Shown here piece by piece: positions 10,563 through 21,850 of a stretch of 64,000 bases of DNA. The stretch is from Primulina eburnea (lineage: Eukaryota > Streptophyta > Magnoliopsida > Lamiales > Gesneriaceae), in the NCBI RefSeq assembly GCF_022965805.1, contig NW_027331301.1:100074-164073 (forward strand), written 5' to 3'. The translations under genes were made by a program, and so were the position numbers. Each line of letters opens with the position of its first letter. Position 1 is the stretch's first letter. A model generated the notes under the pieces. It was given only the letters and a program-made list of their open reading frames with translations. It did not search any database and had not been told where the DNA came from.

Positions 10563-13500
10563 TCACGGCACGAACAACTCAGGATACTTCTCTCTCATCT
10601 CATCCTCTGGTTCCCACGTAGCCTCCTCTATCAAATGGTTCCTCCAAAGAACTTTGACAATGCCGATCTCTTTGTTCCTCAGAACTCTAACTGTGCGATC
10701 CAAAATCTGAATCGGAATCTCTTGATACGTCAAATTCGGCGTCAAGTCCAATGGCTCGTGGCGAAGAACATGGGAAGGATCTGCAACATACTTCCTGAGC
10801 ATCGAAACGTGAAACACATTATGAACTCTGTCAAGATCTGGAGGTAGGGCTAATCTGTAGGCTCTGTCACCAACTCTGTCCAAAATCTCGAATGGACCAA
10901 TAAATCTAGGACTCAACTTGCCCTTCTTGCCAAATCTTATCACACCCTTGAGAGGTGCTATCTTCAGAAATACATGGTCGCCAACCTCGAACTGCAAAGG
11001 TCTACGACGAACATCTGCATAGCTCTTCTGTCTGGACTGGGCAGTCTTCATCCTTTCTCTGATAACAGCAACAACATCGGCAGTCTGCTGGACCAACTCT
11101 GGTCCCAACATCTTCCTCTCACCAACCTCGTCCCAATACAAGGGAGATCTGCACTTCCTGCCATAAAGTGCCTCATACGGTGCCATGCCAATCGTCGCCT
11201 GGTAGCTATTATTATAAGTAAACTCAACCAAAGGCAACAAAGAATCCCAGCTACCTGGAAAGTCTATCGTACAAGCTCTGAGCATATCCTCAAGAATCTG
11301 AATGACTCTCTCTGACTGACCATCGCTCTGAGGATGATAGGCTGTACTGAACGCTAACCGCGAACCCATAGCTCTGTGCAAACTCTTCCAAAACTCTGAA
11401 GTAAATCTAGGGTCACGATCAGACACGATCGACACAGGGACACCATGAAGTCTAACAATCTCTGCAATATAATCCTCGGCATACTGGTTCATCGAATACG
11501 TCGTCTTGACTGGAAGAAAGTGCGCTGACTTAGTCAATCTATCAACGATAACCCAAATAGAATTGAAACCTCTCTGCACTCTGGGAAGACCAGTCACGAA
11601 ATCCATCGAAATATGCTCCCACTTCCACTGAGGAATCGGCAACGACAACAATGTCCCAGCAGGTCTCTGGTGCTCAATCTTCACCTGCTGACAAGTAAGG
11701 CACTGAGAAATGAACACGGCAACATCCTTCTTCATACCTGGCCACCAGTAGAGTCGACGAAGATCCTGATACATCTTCGTACTGCCTGGATGAATCGAAT
11801 ACGGCGCGGTATGAGCCTCTGTCAGAATATCTCTACGAATATCATCGCCAACAGGAACACAAATACGACCTCTGAAAGTCACCAAACCATCACCATTCAA
11901 GGCGAACTCTGAATTACCTCTAATCTCTGCTCTATCTCTCAACTCTGTCAACTGAACATCAGTCGACTGCTCTCTACGAATCCTGTCCGTCAAAGAAGAT
12001 CGAATAACCAACGCTGAAAGACGAGCAATGGTGCCTGGAATCACCAGATCAATCTCCTCTCTCTGCAAATCCATCAGCAATGGTCTCTGAATCAAAGAAC
12101 TCAATGAAGCACTCGACTTGCGGCTTAAAGCATCAGCCACAACATTCGCCTTCCCTGGGTGATAACTGATAGTCACATCGTAGTCTTTGACCAGCTCTAA
12201 CCACCTCCTCTGCCGCATATTGAGCTCTCTCTGAGAAAACAGATACTTCAAACTCTTGTGGTCTGTGAAGATCTCACACTTTTCGCCATACAAGTAATGT
12301 CTCCAAATCTTCAGGGCGAAAACCACAGCTGCCAACTCTAAATCATGCGTCGGATAATTCTTCTCATAATCCTTCAATTGGCGAGAAGCATAGGCAATGA
12401 CCTTACCTCTCTGCATCAACACTGCACCGAGACCCTTCTTCGACGCATCGGTAAAGACAACAAAGTCCTCTGAACCACAAGGCAAAGAAAGAACAGGAGC
12501 CGTCGTCAATCTATCCTTCAACTCCTGAAATGCACTCTGGCAATCTATAGACCACTCGAACTTCACAGTCTTCCTTGTCAGATTGGACAATGGCAGGGCA
12601 ATCTTGGAAAAATCCGAAATGAAACGACGATAATAACCCGCCAAACCAAGGAAACTGCGTACCTCTGAAACAGTCGTAGGAATAGGCCAACTCTGAATCG
12701 CCTCTATCTTCATCGGATCAACAGCAATGCCATCACTCGAAACGACATGGCCTAGGAAAGAAATCTGATCTAGCCAAAACTCACACTTCTTCAACTTGGC
12801 AAACAACCTCTTCTCTCGCAACAACTGAAGAACAACTCTGAGATGCTCAGCATGAAGCTCTCTGGTCTTGGAATAGATCAGGATATCGTCGATAAAGACA
12901 ATGACGAAGCTATCCAAAAACGGCTTGAACACACGGTTCATCAGGTCCATGAAAACAGAAGGGGCATTGGTCAAACCAAAAGACATCACGAGAAACTCAT
13001 AGTGACCATACCTGGTCCTGAAAGCCGTCTTAGGGATATCAGACTCCCTAACCTTCAACTGATAGTAGCCAGACCGAAGATCAATCTTCGAGAAAACAGT
13101 GGCACCCTGGAGTTGGTCAAATAGATCGTCAATCCGTGGCAACGGATACTTGTTCTTGATTGTCACTTTGTTGAGCTCTCTGTAATCGATACACAGACGC
13201 AAAGAACCATCTTTCTTCTTAACAAATAGAACCGGAGCTCCCCAAGGCGAAGAACTCGGACGAATGAAACCCTTATCTAGAAGATCCTGCAACTGCGTCT
13301 TCAACTCTTTCATCTCGGTAGGAGCCATCCTATACGGAGCCTTAGAAATAGGAACCGTACCTGGAGCAAGATCAATGACAAACTCTACATCCCTATCCGG
13401 CGGCAAACCCGGAACATCATCCTCAAACACATCAGCAAACTCTCTCACCACATCAATATCATCAACATTCAAATTAATCAGTCTATCAACATCCACAACA

Positions 13501-14993
13501 GATGCCAGAAAAACATCACAACCTCTACACAATAGCCTCTCAGCATCAAGACACGAAATAAAAGGAAGGACCAGCGAAGTACCTGAGCTGGCGAGAACTC
13601 CTCCCTGGCCATCATCTGCAAAAGTCACCGTCTTAGCAACGCAATCGATAACAGCACGATAGGTCGACAGCCAATCCATGCCAAGAATAACATCAAAGGC
13701 AACCATCGGGATCACAATCAAATCAGCAAAGACCTCTCGATCAACAAAACGAACGGGGCACGCATACACTATGGAAGTCGGGCACAAAACATCTCCCGAA
13801 GGCAAAACAACACTAAGCTGAAGGGGAATAACAGAAGGAACTATACCCAAAGATCTCAAAAACAATTCAGACATAAAAGAATGAGTAGCACCAGTATCAA
13901 TCAAAGTAGTAGCTACTCTGCCTGAAATTAAAATGGAACTAGAGATTACAGAAGAATTACGATTAATACCTTCCTTAGTCATCGAAAAGATACGACCCTG
14001 CACTTTCTCCTGGCTAGCTCCCCTAGGACAATCTCTGGAAATATGGCCTGGCATGCCACAACGATAACAAGAACGAGAGCCAAATCTACACTCTCCACGA
14101 TGGGGTCTGCGACACTTGGGACACAAAGATCTCTCAGAATCAGACGGAGCAACTGGCGCTGACGGTGGCCTAGGACTCTGATCCACCTTGCCCTTCCCCT
14201 TGAATCGATCTCTGCCACGCTGACCTGAACTCTGGCCTCTTTGAACACTAGCCTGGTGCCTCGCCTGCCTCTCCCTGGCGATATCCTTCTCGTCCTGCTC
14301 TGCTAGCAACGCCTTGGACACAATCTCCTTGAAAGTCACAGCCTTGGACATATTGATATCACGCCTGATCTCCGCTCTAAGGCCTCGAATGAAGTGAGCA
14401 CCTTTATCTTTATCACTGGTAGCAATGTACGGAGCAAAAAGGCAACCCTCCTCGAACCTGAGAATATACTCATCCACATTCAAGCTCCCCTGACGAAGCT
14501 CCAAGAACTCTGTGACCTTCCTCGCTCGCAGTGCATCAGGAAAGTACTTGTCGTAGAACAGCTCAGTAAACTCAGACCACTTCAAAGTAGAAACATCAAT
14601 GCCAACCTTGGTCGCATTCCACCACAAACGTGCAGCTTTAATCAGCATAAAAACAGCACAACTGATACGATCTCTGTCCTCATAGTGGAGATGATCGAAA
14701 ATCGCCTCTAAAGCCTTGACCCACTCTACTGCAGCTAAAGGATCGGAGCTGCCTGGAAACTCGGGTGGATCCATCCTCTTAAACGCAGAAAAGATAGCAT
14801 CAGAACCAACTGCAGCTGGAGCAACCTGCCCTCTACCTTGGCCTCTGCCCTGGCCTGTTCCTTGCAGTCTAAGCAACTGCTGGATCTGCTCACTGTGAAC
14901 CTTAGCCTGCTCCTTCAGTAACTTGCCGAACTCGTCGACAACTCTCGAGGACGAACTATCCTCCTCCTCTGACGCCTTACGCTTAGGAGGCAT
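10563..14993 (-). CDS. gag-pol: Element A gag-pol polyprotein, intact
   Basis: One uninterrupted frame of 1476 residues from the start at 14993 ([12 protein letters not shown]). The frame is open 15 codons further upstream, but this methionine is shared with B and the opening MPP with D. Domains in order: Gag about 60-235; CCHC knuckle C309-C312-H317-C322; protease DTGA at 366; reverse transcriptase about 555-735 with FIDD at 700-703; RNase H with TDAS from 848; integrase zinc region H1061-H1068-C1098-C1101; integrase core D1131, D1192, E1228 (DD35E spacing); GPFEILD...FHVSMLRK C-terminal region; chromodomain about 1431-1474. Gag assembles particles in the cytoplasm, protease matures the polyprotein, RT/RNase H copies the RNA, and integrase with the chromodomain directs insertion, known in chromoviruses to favour heterochromatin. 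Nothing essential appears to be missing. Confidence 0.95.
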   Translation of the reverse strand: MPPKRKASEEEDSSSSRVVDEFGKLLKEQAKVHSEQIQQLLRLQGTGQGRGQGRGQVAPAAVGSDAIFSAFKRMDPPEFPGSSDPLAAVEWVKALEAIFDHLHYEDRDRISCAVFMLIKAARLWWNATKVGIDVSTLKWSEFTELFYDKYFPDALRARKVTEFLELRQGSLNVDEYILRFEEGCLFAPYIATSDKDKGAHFIRGLRAEIRRDINMSKAVTFKEIVSKALLAEQDEKDIARERQARHQASVQRGQSSGQRGRDRFKGKGKVDQSPRPPSAPVAPSDSERSLCPKCRRPHRGECRFGSRSCYRCGMPGHISRDCPRGASQEKVQGRIFSMTKEGINRNSSVISSSILISGRVATTLIDTGATHSFMSELFLRSLGIVPSVIPLQLSVVLPSGDVLCPTSIVYACPVRFVDREVFADLIVIPMVAFDVILGMDWLSTYRAVIDCVAKTVTFADDGQGGVLASSGTSLVLPFISCLDAERLLCRGCDVFLASVVDVDRLINLNVDDIDVVREFADVFEDDVPGLPPDRDVEFVIDLAPGTVPISKAPYRMAPTEMKELKTQLQDLLDKGFIRPSSSPWGAPVLFVKKKDGSLRLCIDYRELNKVTIKNKYPLPRIDDLFDQLQGATVFSKIDLRSGYYQLKVRESDIPKTAFRTRYGHYEFLVMSFGLTNAPSVFMDLMNRVFKPFLDSFVIVFIDDILIYSKTRELHAEHLRVVLQLLREKRLFAKLKKCEFWLDQISFLGHVVSSDGIAVDPMKIEAIQSWPIPTTVSEVRSFLGLAGYYRRFISDFSKIALPLSNLTRKTVKFEWSIDCQSAFQELKDRLTTAPVLSLPCGSEDFVVFTDASKKGLGAVLMQRGKVIAYASRQLKDYEKNYPTHDLELAAVVFALKIWRHYLYGEKCEIFTDHKSLKYLFSQRELNMRQRRWLELVKDYDVTISYHPGKANVVADALSRKSSASLSSLIQRPLLMDLQREEIDLVIPGTIARLSALVIRSSLTDRIRREQSTDVQLTELRDRAEIRGNSEFALNGDGLVTFRGRICVPVGDDIRRDILTEAHTAPYSIHPGSTKMYQDLRRLYWWPGMKKDVAVFISQCLTCQQVKIEHQRPAGTLLSLPIPQWKWEHISMDFVTGLPRVQRGFNSIWVIVDRLTKSAHFLPVKTTYSMNQYAEDYIAEIVRLHGVPVSIVSDRDPRFTSEFWKSLHRAMGSRLAFSTAYHPQSDGQSERVIQILEDMLRACTIDFPGSWDSLLPLVEFTYNNSYQATIGMAPYEALYGRKCRSPLYWDEVGERKMLGPELVQQTADVVAVIRERMKTAQSRQKSYADVRRRPLQFEVGDHVFLKIAPLKGVIRFGKKGKLSPRFIGPFEILDRVGDRAYRLALPPDLDRVHNVFHVSMLRKYVADPSHVLRHEPLDLTPNLTYQEIPIQILDRTVRVLRNKEIGIVKVLWRNHLIEEATWEPEDEMREKYPELFVP

Positions 14994-15112
14994 CCTATAC
15001 TCTACAATGCTCACAAGACACCAATCAATACATAACAATAGATAGATGCAAAGAAAACATACCCGGACAGTTGAAAGTAGACGAAGTCATATGCATTGGT
15101 CCGAAGAACACC

Positions 15113-15124
15113 GCTCTGATACCA
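15113..15124 (-). promoter_or_regulatory. Primer binding site of element A (initiator Met tRNA)
   Basis: Minus-strand TGGTATCAGAGC, five bases from the 5' LTR end at 15130. Confidence 0.95.
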
Positions 15125-15129
15125 CTAAA

Positions 15130-16638
15130 TGTGACACCCCGATCCTCTTTTAAAATAAATACGCAGCGGAAATAAAATTTTCTCTTTTCAAAATATACGG
15201 AAGGAGTTTCAAAATACATTTCTTCAAATATCTTTACAAAATAAATACATGATCATTTAAATGACATAACAAAAACAAACACCATTCCTATGATCATGCC
15301 AAAATCCTCCTTCCACGGTGTATGCATATGACCCCCAATCCACAGTCAACGTCCCGGGGCACCACTCTGATCTGCATCACATGAAATAACTGAAATGAGA
15401 ATAAATCTCAGCAAGTGGAACTCTTATATAATAATAAACAATAATCTCTGTAAAACATCTCTTTGAAATCATAAATACCATCAACTCTGAACTGTAAACT
15501 CTGAATATCAATAACATAGCAATAGCATAAAAAATATGATGGTATTTCTCTTTTGCTCTGGGGATTGATATCAATAGTATCTCTGCTCTGGGTTGCTCGT
15601 ATCCCAAATCGATATAAATACCGATAACTCTGAGGGATATAAGCCTCTGGGCGATGATCATCTAATATTGCATGCAATCTCTGACTATGTATTTATCAAT
15701 CCGAAAACATTTAAACTCTTCTCTGGTTTTAACAATCACTTTAAACTCTATATTATTTCTTTTATTCCCTTTCAACAAAATGAGACCTACAATGTCTCTA
15801 CTATATATAGCAATACATACTATGGATCAAATGGAAGGGAATAACACAATAAACTCTTTGAAACACATACATATATAATCATGTGAGCAAAAAGGAATGA
15901 AATTCCACTTACAAACCACAACAACACCTCAACTTAGCTCTTGATCACCACCTACAACAAATAATCCACAAATAACACCAATATCAACTAAATATCCAAG
16001 ATTACAAGCTAAATAATCCATAAATCCACATAAACAACCAACCTAAACAACTCTTAATTTACAACCTTAACAGAATCGCACCAAAAACTTACCCAAGCTT
16101 CCTAGCACCAAGGAGAATGTCGAACTCAAGTCGAAATTCCAAACAAACGCTTGAATCGAAGATAGGAAGTGAAAGAAGTGATGAAAAACCCTAAAAATGG
16201 AGAGAAATGTCGAGAATGAAGGAGAGAAGAAAGGAAAAGCATGGCCAACCACTCCAAAAAGTAGCTTAAAAACTCGACCATACCTTCACCGCGGGTGCGC
16301 CAACACAAGGACCGCGGGTGCGCTATGGTTACGGCAATCTCAAAAATTCTGGAACACTAACACCGCGGGTGCGGCACTGCAAGCAGCGCGGGTGCGGTCT
16401 CTACCGCGGGGGCGGTCACTACATCACCGCGGGTGCGGTGTGCTCACGGCAAAGCACTATTCCCATGCAACTAAAATCGAACCGAAACGCTGAAACGAAC
16501 AACCAACATCAACTAATACCTCAAGACAATAAAACTAACAATACTATAGCCCAAAAATACAACTCTGAACATCTAATCAAATATCCCAAATAACAAACGA
16601 AACTTAAATCGTACCGTACACCGGGCTCGGCTATTACA
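15130..16638 (-). mobile_element. Element A 5' LTR
   Basis: 1509 bp, TGTGACACC...TATTACA. Direct repeat of the split left LTR. It carries the GC-rich cluster at 16288-16439. Downstream in element sense only a weak TTTTTAAG is seen rather than a clear TATA box. Confidence 0.96.
16288..16439. repeat. GC-rich minisatellite in the A 5' LTR
   Basis: Six ACCGCGGGTGCG-type words as at 10172-10323, with one base difference in the fourth copy (GGTGCGGTC here, GGTGCAGTC there). Confidence 0.85.
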
Positions 16639-16755
16639 GTATTCCTATATCGAATTCCGTAATAGAAGAATTCCAACCCCTTTACTCGATATAACCAAAT
16701 ATGGTGTTCCTATATCGAATTCCGTAATGAATTCCATTACTCGATATAACCATAC
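16639..16755. repeat. Copies 2 and 3 of the ~65-bp hairpin repeat in C1
   Basis: Two further copies of TTCCTATATCGAATTCCGTA...ACTCGATATAACC (see 505-578), about 61 bp apart. Confidence 0.75.
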
Positions 16756-16810
16756 ATCCAGTGTCCTGACCTATCCGTCATGGACTGTAGCTCTATCGCT
16801 AGCATCCTAT

Positions 16811-16872
16811 CTTGTGACATCGTGCAATGTGCCGTGGCGATACCACCACTATCCGGCACGGTGTGTCACAAG
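16811..16872. other. Two-part stem-loop in C1 LTR
   Basis: CTTGTGACA (16811-16819) pairs with TGTCACAAG (16864-16872), and inside it GTGCCG (16829-16834) pairs with CGGCAC (16854-16859). Confidence 0.65.
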
Positions 16873-17606
16873 ACAGTTCGACTAATACCTGTTGTCTAAA
16901 TATCAAGAGAACAAGTATATTAATCAAATAAATGCAAATATCAATGCAATAAATAAAGTATGTGATTTAGGGAAACCCAAGTCCAAGCCGACTCAAGTCC
17001 ATCTCCCAATACCACATTGACTTATACCTTTCTTTGCAGTCTCGGTTTCCCGCTCAGTCAAAGTCCTGACCTCAAGGCCTGTCTGGTACTGACAATATCA
17101 ACAGTCTCATATCAATATACCAGTCAATTCCATAATAATCTAGTCAATCTGGATTTAATTCAAAATCAACGGTATAACGGTACAATTCCAATATCCCCGT
17201 CTATACCAATTTACTAGATAATAGTTACAATCTATAACCCATATCCAATACAATCTATAATCAATCCATAATCCAAATCGGTCCGGTATCAACTGATTAT
17301 TATCAGAAAATCACAACAATTCCATAATCAGTCTATTTCTTAATCTGACTTCGATTCTATGATGTCTACTATGTCAAGAACAACATATATGAGTTCCATT
17401 CAATTCTGACAATACCATAATTTCAAAGCATGTCAAAACGTAGCAAAACTTACGTCAAAGTGTAGCCTACGTCGATAGGAACTCGGTACCGAAGTCAGAA
17501 TCAAAATCAGACGGACGGATTGATCGCACGATTGAAATTGAAATCAAGAACAACGTTTCCTCCCCAACTCTTTTTCTTTCCTTTTCTTGTTTCTGAGGCA
17601 ACGATT

Positions 17607-17627
17607 GTATATATATATATATATATA
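17607..17627 (-). promoter_or_regulatory. TATA tract in C1 LTR
   Basis: Alternating TA tract located about 45 bp downstream (element sense, minus strand) of the GC-rich cluster 17672-17853. A probable LTR core promoter, inferred from position. Confidence 0.5.
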
Positions 17628-17671
17628 CCCGACATGCAGCCAAGCAAGTGGCTCGCCCTTGGCCAACCACG

Positions 17672-17853
17672 TCTCTCGCTCGGGCGGACATAAGTTTCCG
17701 CCCGGGCGAGTAACTCTCGGCCCTCGCAATTCAAGCAGTCTCGCTCGGGCGAGCACAAACTTCCGCCCGAGCGAGTAACTCTCGGCCCTCTTTCAGAATT
17801 CCGTCTCGCTCGAGCGGACAAAAACTTCCGCCCGGGCGAGACACTTTCGGCCC
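17672..17853. repeat. GC-rich palindromic minisatellite in C1 LTR
   Basis: Three copies of a ~70-80-bp unit in which CTCGCTCGGGCGGA is followed about 10-15 bases later by TCCGCCCGGGCGAG, then ACTCTCGGCCC. The two arms are reverse complements, so each unit can form a hairpin. Confidence 0.85.
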
Positions 17854-19454
17854 ACCTCTTGGCTCTTCCTATTTCTTGGTCCGGGTTATAATCGTGTCCA
17901 CTAATAATCAATAATCTCAGATTAACATGATACAAAATCTTGGGCATTACATCTACTGTAAGTCCGGAATCACCACGCTAACTCGTCTTCTCTCATCGTC
18001 ATCTCGACCCTGATCCAGCCCCACCTGTTGTCATGCACACATACAAAACAAGACAACAGCCGGATAACTCCGGTGAGAATAAATCCCAGTATAAAACATG
18101 GTACGCATGTATATAAACAAACTAATTCATAAAACATGCCATCATGTATAAAAACAATATATTTCATAATCTATGAAATTAAATCAAATAAGCATGCGAC
18201 TCAAATCAGATAAACATGCATAAAACAATCTAAATCATACAAACATGCTATCATGCCTGAAAGCAATAACGATGGGCCCCATGATCTAGGAACCACATCC
18301 ATATAAGCATGCAGTCCTAATCAAATCATGTCTAGACTTGACTCGACTAGAACTCTAGGGATCCCGTGATGAATAAGACGTCAATGCCTGTTACCTACTC
18401 AACCGATCGTGGTAACCGTACGTCTTATTCCTAGACTTCGGTTCGAGCTGTATCAACGGCTGAAATAGGAGTAATACCTGCTCCTAAGTTGAGATACACC
18501 GAACGTCTAGAAGTCTGACAATGACTGTCAAGACTTTCCTATCTTAAATGCAATGAATAATAATCTGTAAACAAAGCATAATCATATTCATATCTGAATA
18601 TGGCAATAATCTCATACATTTGAATAAAATGCTAAAATCAAAGCATAAACAAGAATATAGTATGTGATTTATTGGGCAACTCAAGGATAGTCTCGATTGA
18701 GTTGTTTCTTCCCGAATATCACATGAATTATACCTTTGTCGTCCCGGTCTGACGAAGACGATGACCTGTATTCAACTCTGTCCATCTCGAATCTGAAATG
18801 ACAATATCGAATACTCTGTATCAATGAATAACTCAATACATAATCTGTTCTGACCAATACGCAAATCAGTACATAATCTGATCAATATCTGAACAATATA
18901 CAATCTAACTCATGTCATCGACACTACAATCCAATCTGAATAATTACGGAATATGATCCATCTCAATCAATACTGAATCTGATCAATATAAATCAACTGA
19001 TGTTTCGACGGCATAATAATACAATCTCGATAACCCCGTCAGTCTAAACATCACAAATATAATACCAGACTGCGAAATCAATACTGATACAAATGATAAT
19101 CTTAATAACCATACGAATCTGATACAAAATCTCAGTCAAATCAACTCTGAAAATCACAACAAATACAGAAACAATCTGTTCTTCAATCTGACTTCAATTA
19201 TACGATGTCTACGATAGCAGAAACACCATATCTGAATCATATTCAATTTTAACAACATCATAAAATCAAATCTTGTCTAAACGTAATAAAACTTACGTCC
19301 AGTTGTAGCCTGCGTTGATACAAACACGGTACCGAAGTCGGATTCCAATTCAGATAGATGAATCGCTCATAAATCCAATTTTAAAATGAAGAATAACGCT
19401 TTCCCCCTAATCTCTCGATTCTTGAATGAAATCTAAGGAGAACTCGATTCTTAC

Positions 19455-19470
19455 ATACATATATATATAC
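19455..19470 (-). promoter_or_regulatory. TATA tract in C2 LTR
   Basis: Alternating AT tract about 50 bp downstream (element sense) of the minisatellite at 19517-19832, at the same place as the tract in C1. Confidence 0.5.
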
Positions 19471-19516
19471 ATTTCATGCATGCAAGGCAAGTGGCGGAGT
19501 GCATGTTCTGCACGTT

Positions 19517-19832
19517 TCGCGCATATGCGCGCACAAAGTCGCGCATATGCGCCAGTTACTCGAACTAGCACTTTTCCTTCTCGCGCATATGCGCCAATCT
19601 GTCCGCGCATATGCGCCAACCCTTCTGTCCCTTCCGCGCATATGCGCCACTAATCTCGCGCATATGCGCCAAGGCTTCTGGACCTTCCGCGCATATGCGC
19701 CACTAATCTCGCGCATATGCGCCAAGGCTTCTGGAGGTGTCGCGCATATGCGCGCATGTCTTCGCGCATGTGCGCCAACCTTACTGTGATTCTCGCGCAT
19801 GTGTGCCAATCTTGATCGCGGATGTGCGCCAA
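19517..19832. repeat. Palindromic minisatellite TCGCGCATATGCGCC in C2 LTR
   Basis: Twelve copies of a word around CGCGCATATGCGC (a near-perfect palindrome) at 17- to 35-bp spacing. The last three copies are degraded (CATGTG in place of CATATG). It has no relation to the word in the otherwise homologous C1. Confidence 0.9.
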
Positions 19833-20000
19833 CACATAAATTTGCACACATAATTTACACCTTTCTTATGTGTTCTAGTCCGCTCCGTTCCGTCTATAAT
19901 TATCTCAATTACTTCAATAAACATTCCAGATTAATCTCAGATTACTGTAATCATATCCAAATCATTTCAGATTACAATAATTAAATTCTCGGGCATTACA

Positions 20001-21129
20001 ATTGACAACTTCAGTTTGTCCATCCGTTTGAGGATGACAAGTAGTAGATTACTACTTTATTGTGCAAAGTTTAGCCCATAAAGTAATCCATATATAGAAT
20101 CCCTCCGCTTCTTAGTCCTAGGCAACCCCGAAATAAAGTCCATAGAAATGTCAGTCCAAGTTCTTTTTAAGAATAGCACGCAAAAGTGTTCCCAAAGTTC
20201 TATTGACAACTTCAGTTTGTCCATCCGTTTGAGGATGACAAGTAGTAGATTACAACTTTATTGTGCAAAGTTTAGACCATAAAGTAATCCATAAATAGAA
20301 TCCCTCCCCTTTTTAGTCCTAGGCAACCCCAAAATAAAGTCCATAGAAATGTCAGTCCAAGTTCTTTTTAAGAATAGCACGCAAAAGTGTTCCCAAAGTT
20401 CTATTTACAACTTCAGTTTGTCCATCCGTTTGAGGATGACAAGTAGTTGAAAACAACAATTTTGTGCCAAGTTTTTCCCATAAAGTATTCCAAAAATAGA
20501 ATCCCTCCCCTTCTTAGTCCTAGGCTACCCCAAAATAAAGTCCATAGAAATGTCAATCCAAGTTCTATTAAGAATAGCACGCAAAAGTGTTCCCAAAGTT
20601 CTATTTACAACTTCAGTTTGTCCATCCGTTTGAGGATGACAAGTAGTAGATTACAACTTTATTGTGCAAAGTTTAGCTCATAAAGTAATCCAAAATAGAA
20701 TGCCTCCCCTTCTTAGTCCTAGGCAACCCCGAAATAAAGTCCATAGAAATGTCAGTCCAAGTTCTTTTTAAGAATAGCACGCAAAAGTGTTCCCAAAGTT
20801 CTATTGACAACTTCAGTTTGTCCATCCGTTTGAGGAGGACAAGTAGTAGATTACAACTTTATTGTGCAAAGTTTAGACCATAAAGTAATCCATAAATAGA
20901 ATCCCTCCCCTTCTTAGTCCTAGGCAACCCCCAAATAAAGTCCATAGAAATGTCAGTCCAAGTTCTTTTTAAGAATAGCACGCAAAAGTGTTCCCAAAGT
21001 TCTATCGACAACTTCAGTTTGTCCATCCGTTTGAGGATGACAAGTAGTAGATTACAACTTTATTGTGCAAAGTTTAGCCCATAAAGTAATCCATAAATAG
21101 AATCCCTCCCCTTCTTAGTCCTAGGCAAC
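20001..21129 (-). repeat. Integrase-derived ~201-bp satellite, block 1 (~5.6 monomers)
   Basis: Tandem monomers of 200-201 bp. Markers: ACTTCAGTTTGTCCATCCG, TCCTAGGCAACCCC, GAATAGCACGCAAAAGTG. On the minus strand it encodes broken integrase-core segments. A monomer that keeps the protein-like sequence lies at about 20444-20490 (CAACAATTTTGTGCC). The monomer with CCATATATAGAATCCCTCCG near 20090 has a twin near 28318, so blocks 1 and 2 share a higher-order unit. Bounded left by C2 and right by E. Confidence 0.95.
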
Positions 21130-21179
21130 TGTAGTATCCCGATGCCTAATTTGAGTTAATTATTGGATTAATTATATTT

Positions 21180-21470
21180 CGGTGGATCGGAAGGACCGAA
21201 CAAGGTTCGGAACGTCCGAACAGGATTCGGATCGTCCGAGCCAGGTGGCTGGACACGTGGAAGGGTTCGGATCGTCCGATCAGGGTTCGGATCGTCCGAG
21301 ACAGGTGTCTGGACACGTGGAAGGGTTCGGAGCGTCCGATCAGGGTTCGGATCGTCCGAGACAGGTGGCTGGACACGTAGAAGACATGCAAGGTTGGGAT
21401 CGTCCGAAGTGGGTTCGGATCGTCCGAAGTGTGCTGGATCGGATCTTCCGAAGTGGTTCGGATCGTCCGA
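21180..21470. repeat. Palindromic minisatellite TTCGGATCGTCCGA in LTR E
   Basis: About ten copies of TTCGGATCGTCCGA-like words, partly organised in ~60-bp units with CAGGTGGCTGGACACGTGGA between them. It ends about 10 bp before the TATA box. Confidence 0.88.
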
Positions 21471-21478
21471 ACGTTGGC

Positions 21479-21487
21479 TATAAATAG
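21479..21487 (+). promoter_or_regulatory. TATA box of LTR E
   Basis: TATAAATAG in a GC-richer context, immediately after the minisatellite. The clearest core promoter in the window; transcription would start about 30 bp downstream. Confidence 0.7.
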
Positions 21488-21850
21488 AGGCGCGAGGCTT
21501 CATTTCTTACTCGCCATTTCAGAGCGTTCCAGAGCGTTTTAGTCGTTTCTGATAGGTTTCTAGTGTTTTTCCGAGGTTCAGGCACTAGCAGGGAGCTACT
21601 GGTGTTGTAGCGGAGCTGTGCTCTAGTTGGGAGCTAGCGGCATCAGTGGGCGGACTGCGGACGCAAGCGTGAGTCTAGGGCTGATTGTTAGGATCTGCTG
21701 GTTAGAGGTACGAAAGTACTATCCGAGATATCCTGGTCGAGTATACATTCTTATATGTGTTGCATGAGTATTTGGTGCATTGATATATGTCATATAATGC
21801 ATGCTATTATGTCACGTTTATTACTGCATGTTACATTGCATCTTGAGCCG

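Larger units (their letters stand above)
579..16638 (-). mobile_element. Element A: full-length Ty3/gypsy chromovirus (Tekay/Del-like), split by element B
   Basis: Complete LTR retrotransposon on the minus strand. The 5' LTR is 15130-16638, the primer site 15113-15124, gag-pol 14993-10563, the polypurine tract 10535-10523, and the 3' LTR 10522-9507 plus 1077-579. A 5-bp TSD GTATT flanks it. Without B and its TSD the element is about 7.6 kb. The two LTRs differ by about three substitutions and one indel by eye, so insertion was recent. The intact polyprotein frame makes it the best candidate in the window for an autonomous element, except that the 3' LTR is now interrupted by B. Clade assignment rests on polyprotein order (gag, protease, RT, RNase H, integrase) and the C-terminal chromodomain. 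Confidence 0.95.
16639..17951 (-). mobile_element. LTR of family C1, right part
   Basis: Continues C1 after element A (TSD GTATT at 16639-16643) and ends GGGCATTACA at 17951, which is TGTAATGCCC on the minus strand. It contains hairpin repeats, a stem-loop (16811-16872), a (TA)n tract (17607-17627) and a GC-rich palindromic cluster (17672-17853). The segment 17437-17495 (TACGTC...GGTACCGAAGTC) aligns with C2 at 19281-19350. No coding sequence is supported. Confidence 0.8.
17952..20000 (-). mobile_element. LTR of family C2 (left part missing)
   Basis: Starts abruptly at a position equivalent to about 205 in C1 and ends CGGGCATTACA at 20000, where the satellite begins. It is diverged from C1 but co-linear with it. 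It lacks the first ~200 bp, most simply because C1 inserted into it and the rest lies left of the window. It contains inverted repeats (AATAAGACGT/ACGTCTTATT at about 18374-18432), a TA tract (19455-19470) and a GC-rich minisatellite (19517-19832). No coding region. Confidence 0.75.

Noticed and set aside
10974..13662. Several open frames antisense to A gag-pol
   Set aside because: They overlap the conserved polyprotein fully, and their composition follows from the sense codons.
17507..17947. 146-codon open frame in C1
   Set aside because: It runs through the TA tract and the GC-rich hairpin array and shows only the coding of those repeats.
19517..19832. CRISPR-like array of short palindromic repeats
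   Set aside because: Repeats are only ~14 nt, spacing is irregular, spacers repeat one another, there are no cas genes, and the context is a plant LTR.
19474..19851. 125-codon open frame on the minus strand
   Set aside because: It is the translation of the CGCGCATATGCGC minisatellite; the palindrome gives open frames on both strands.
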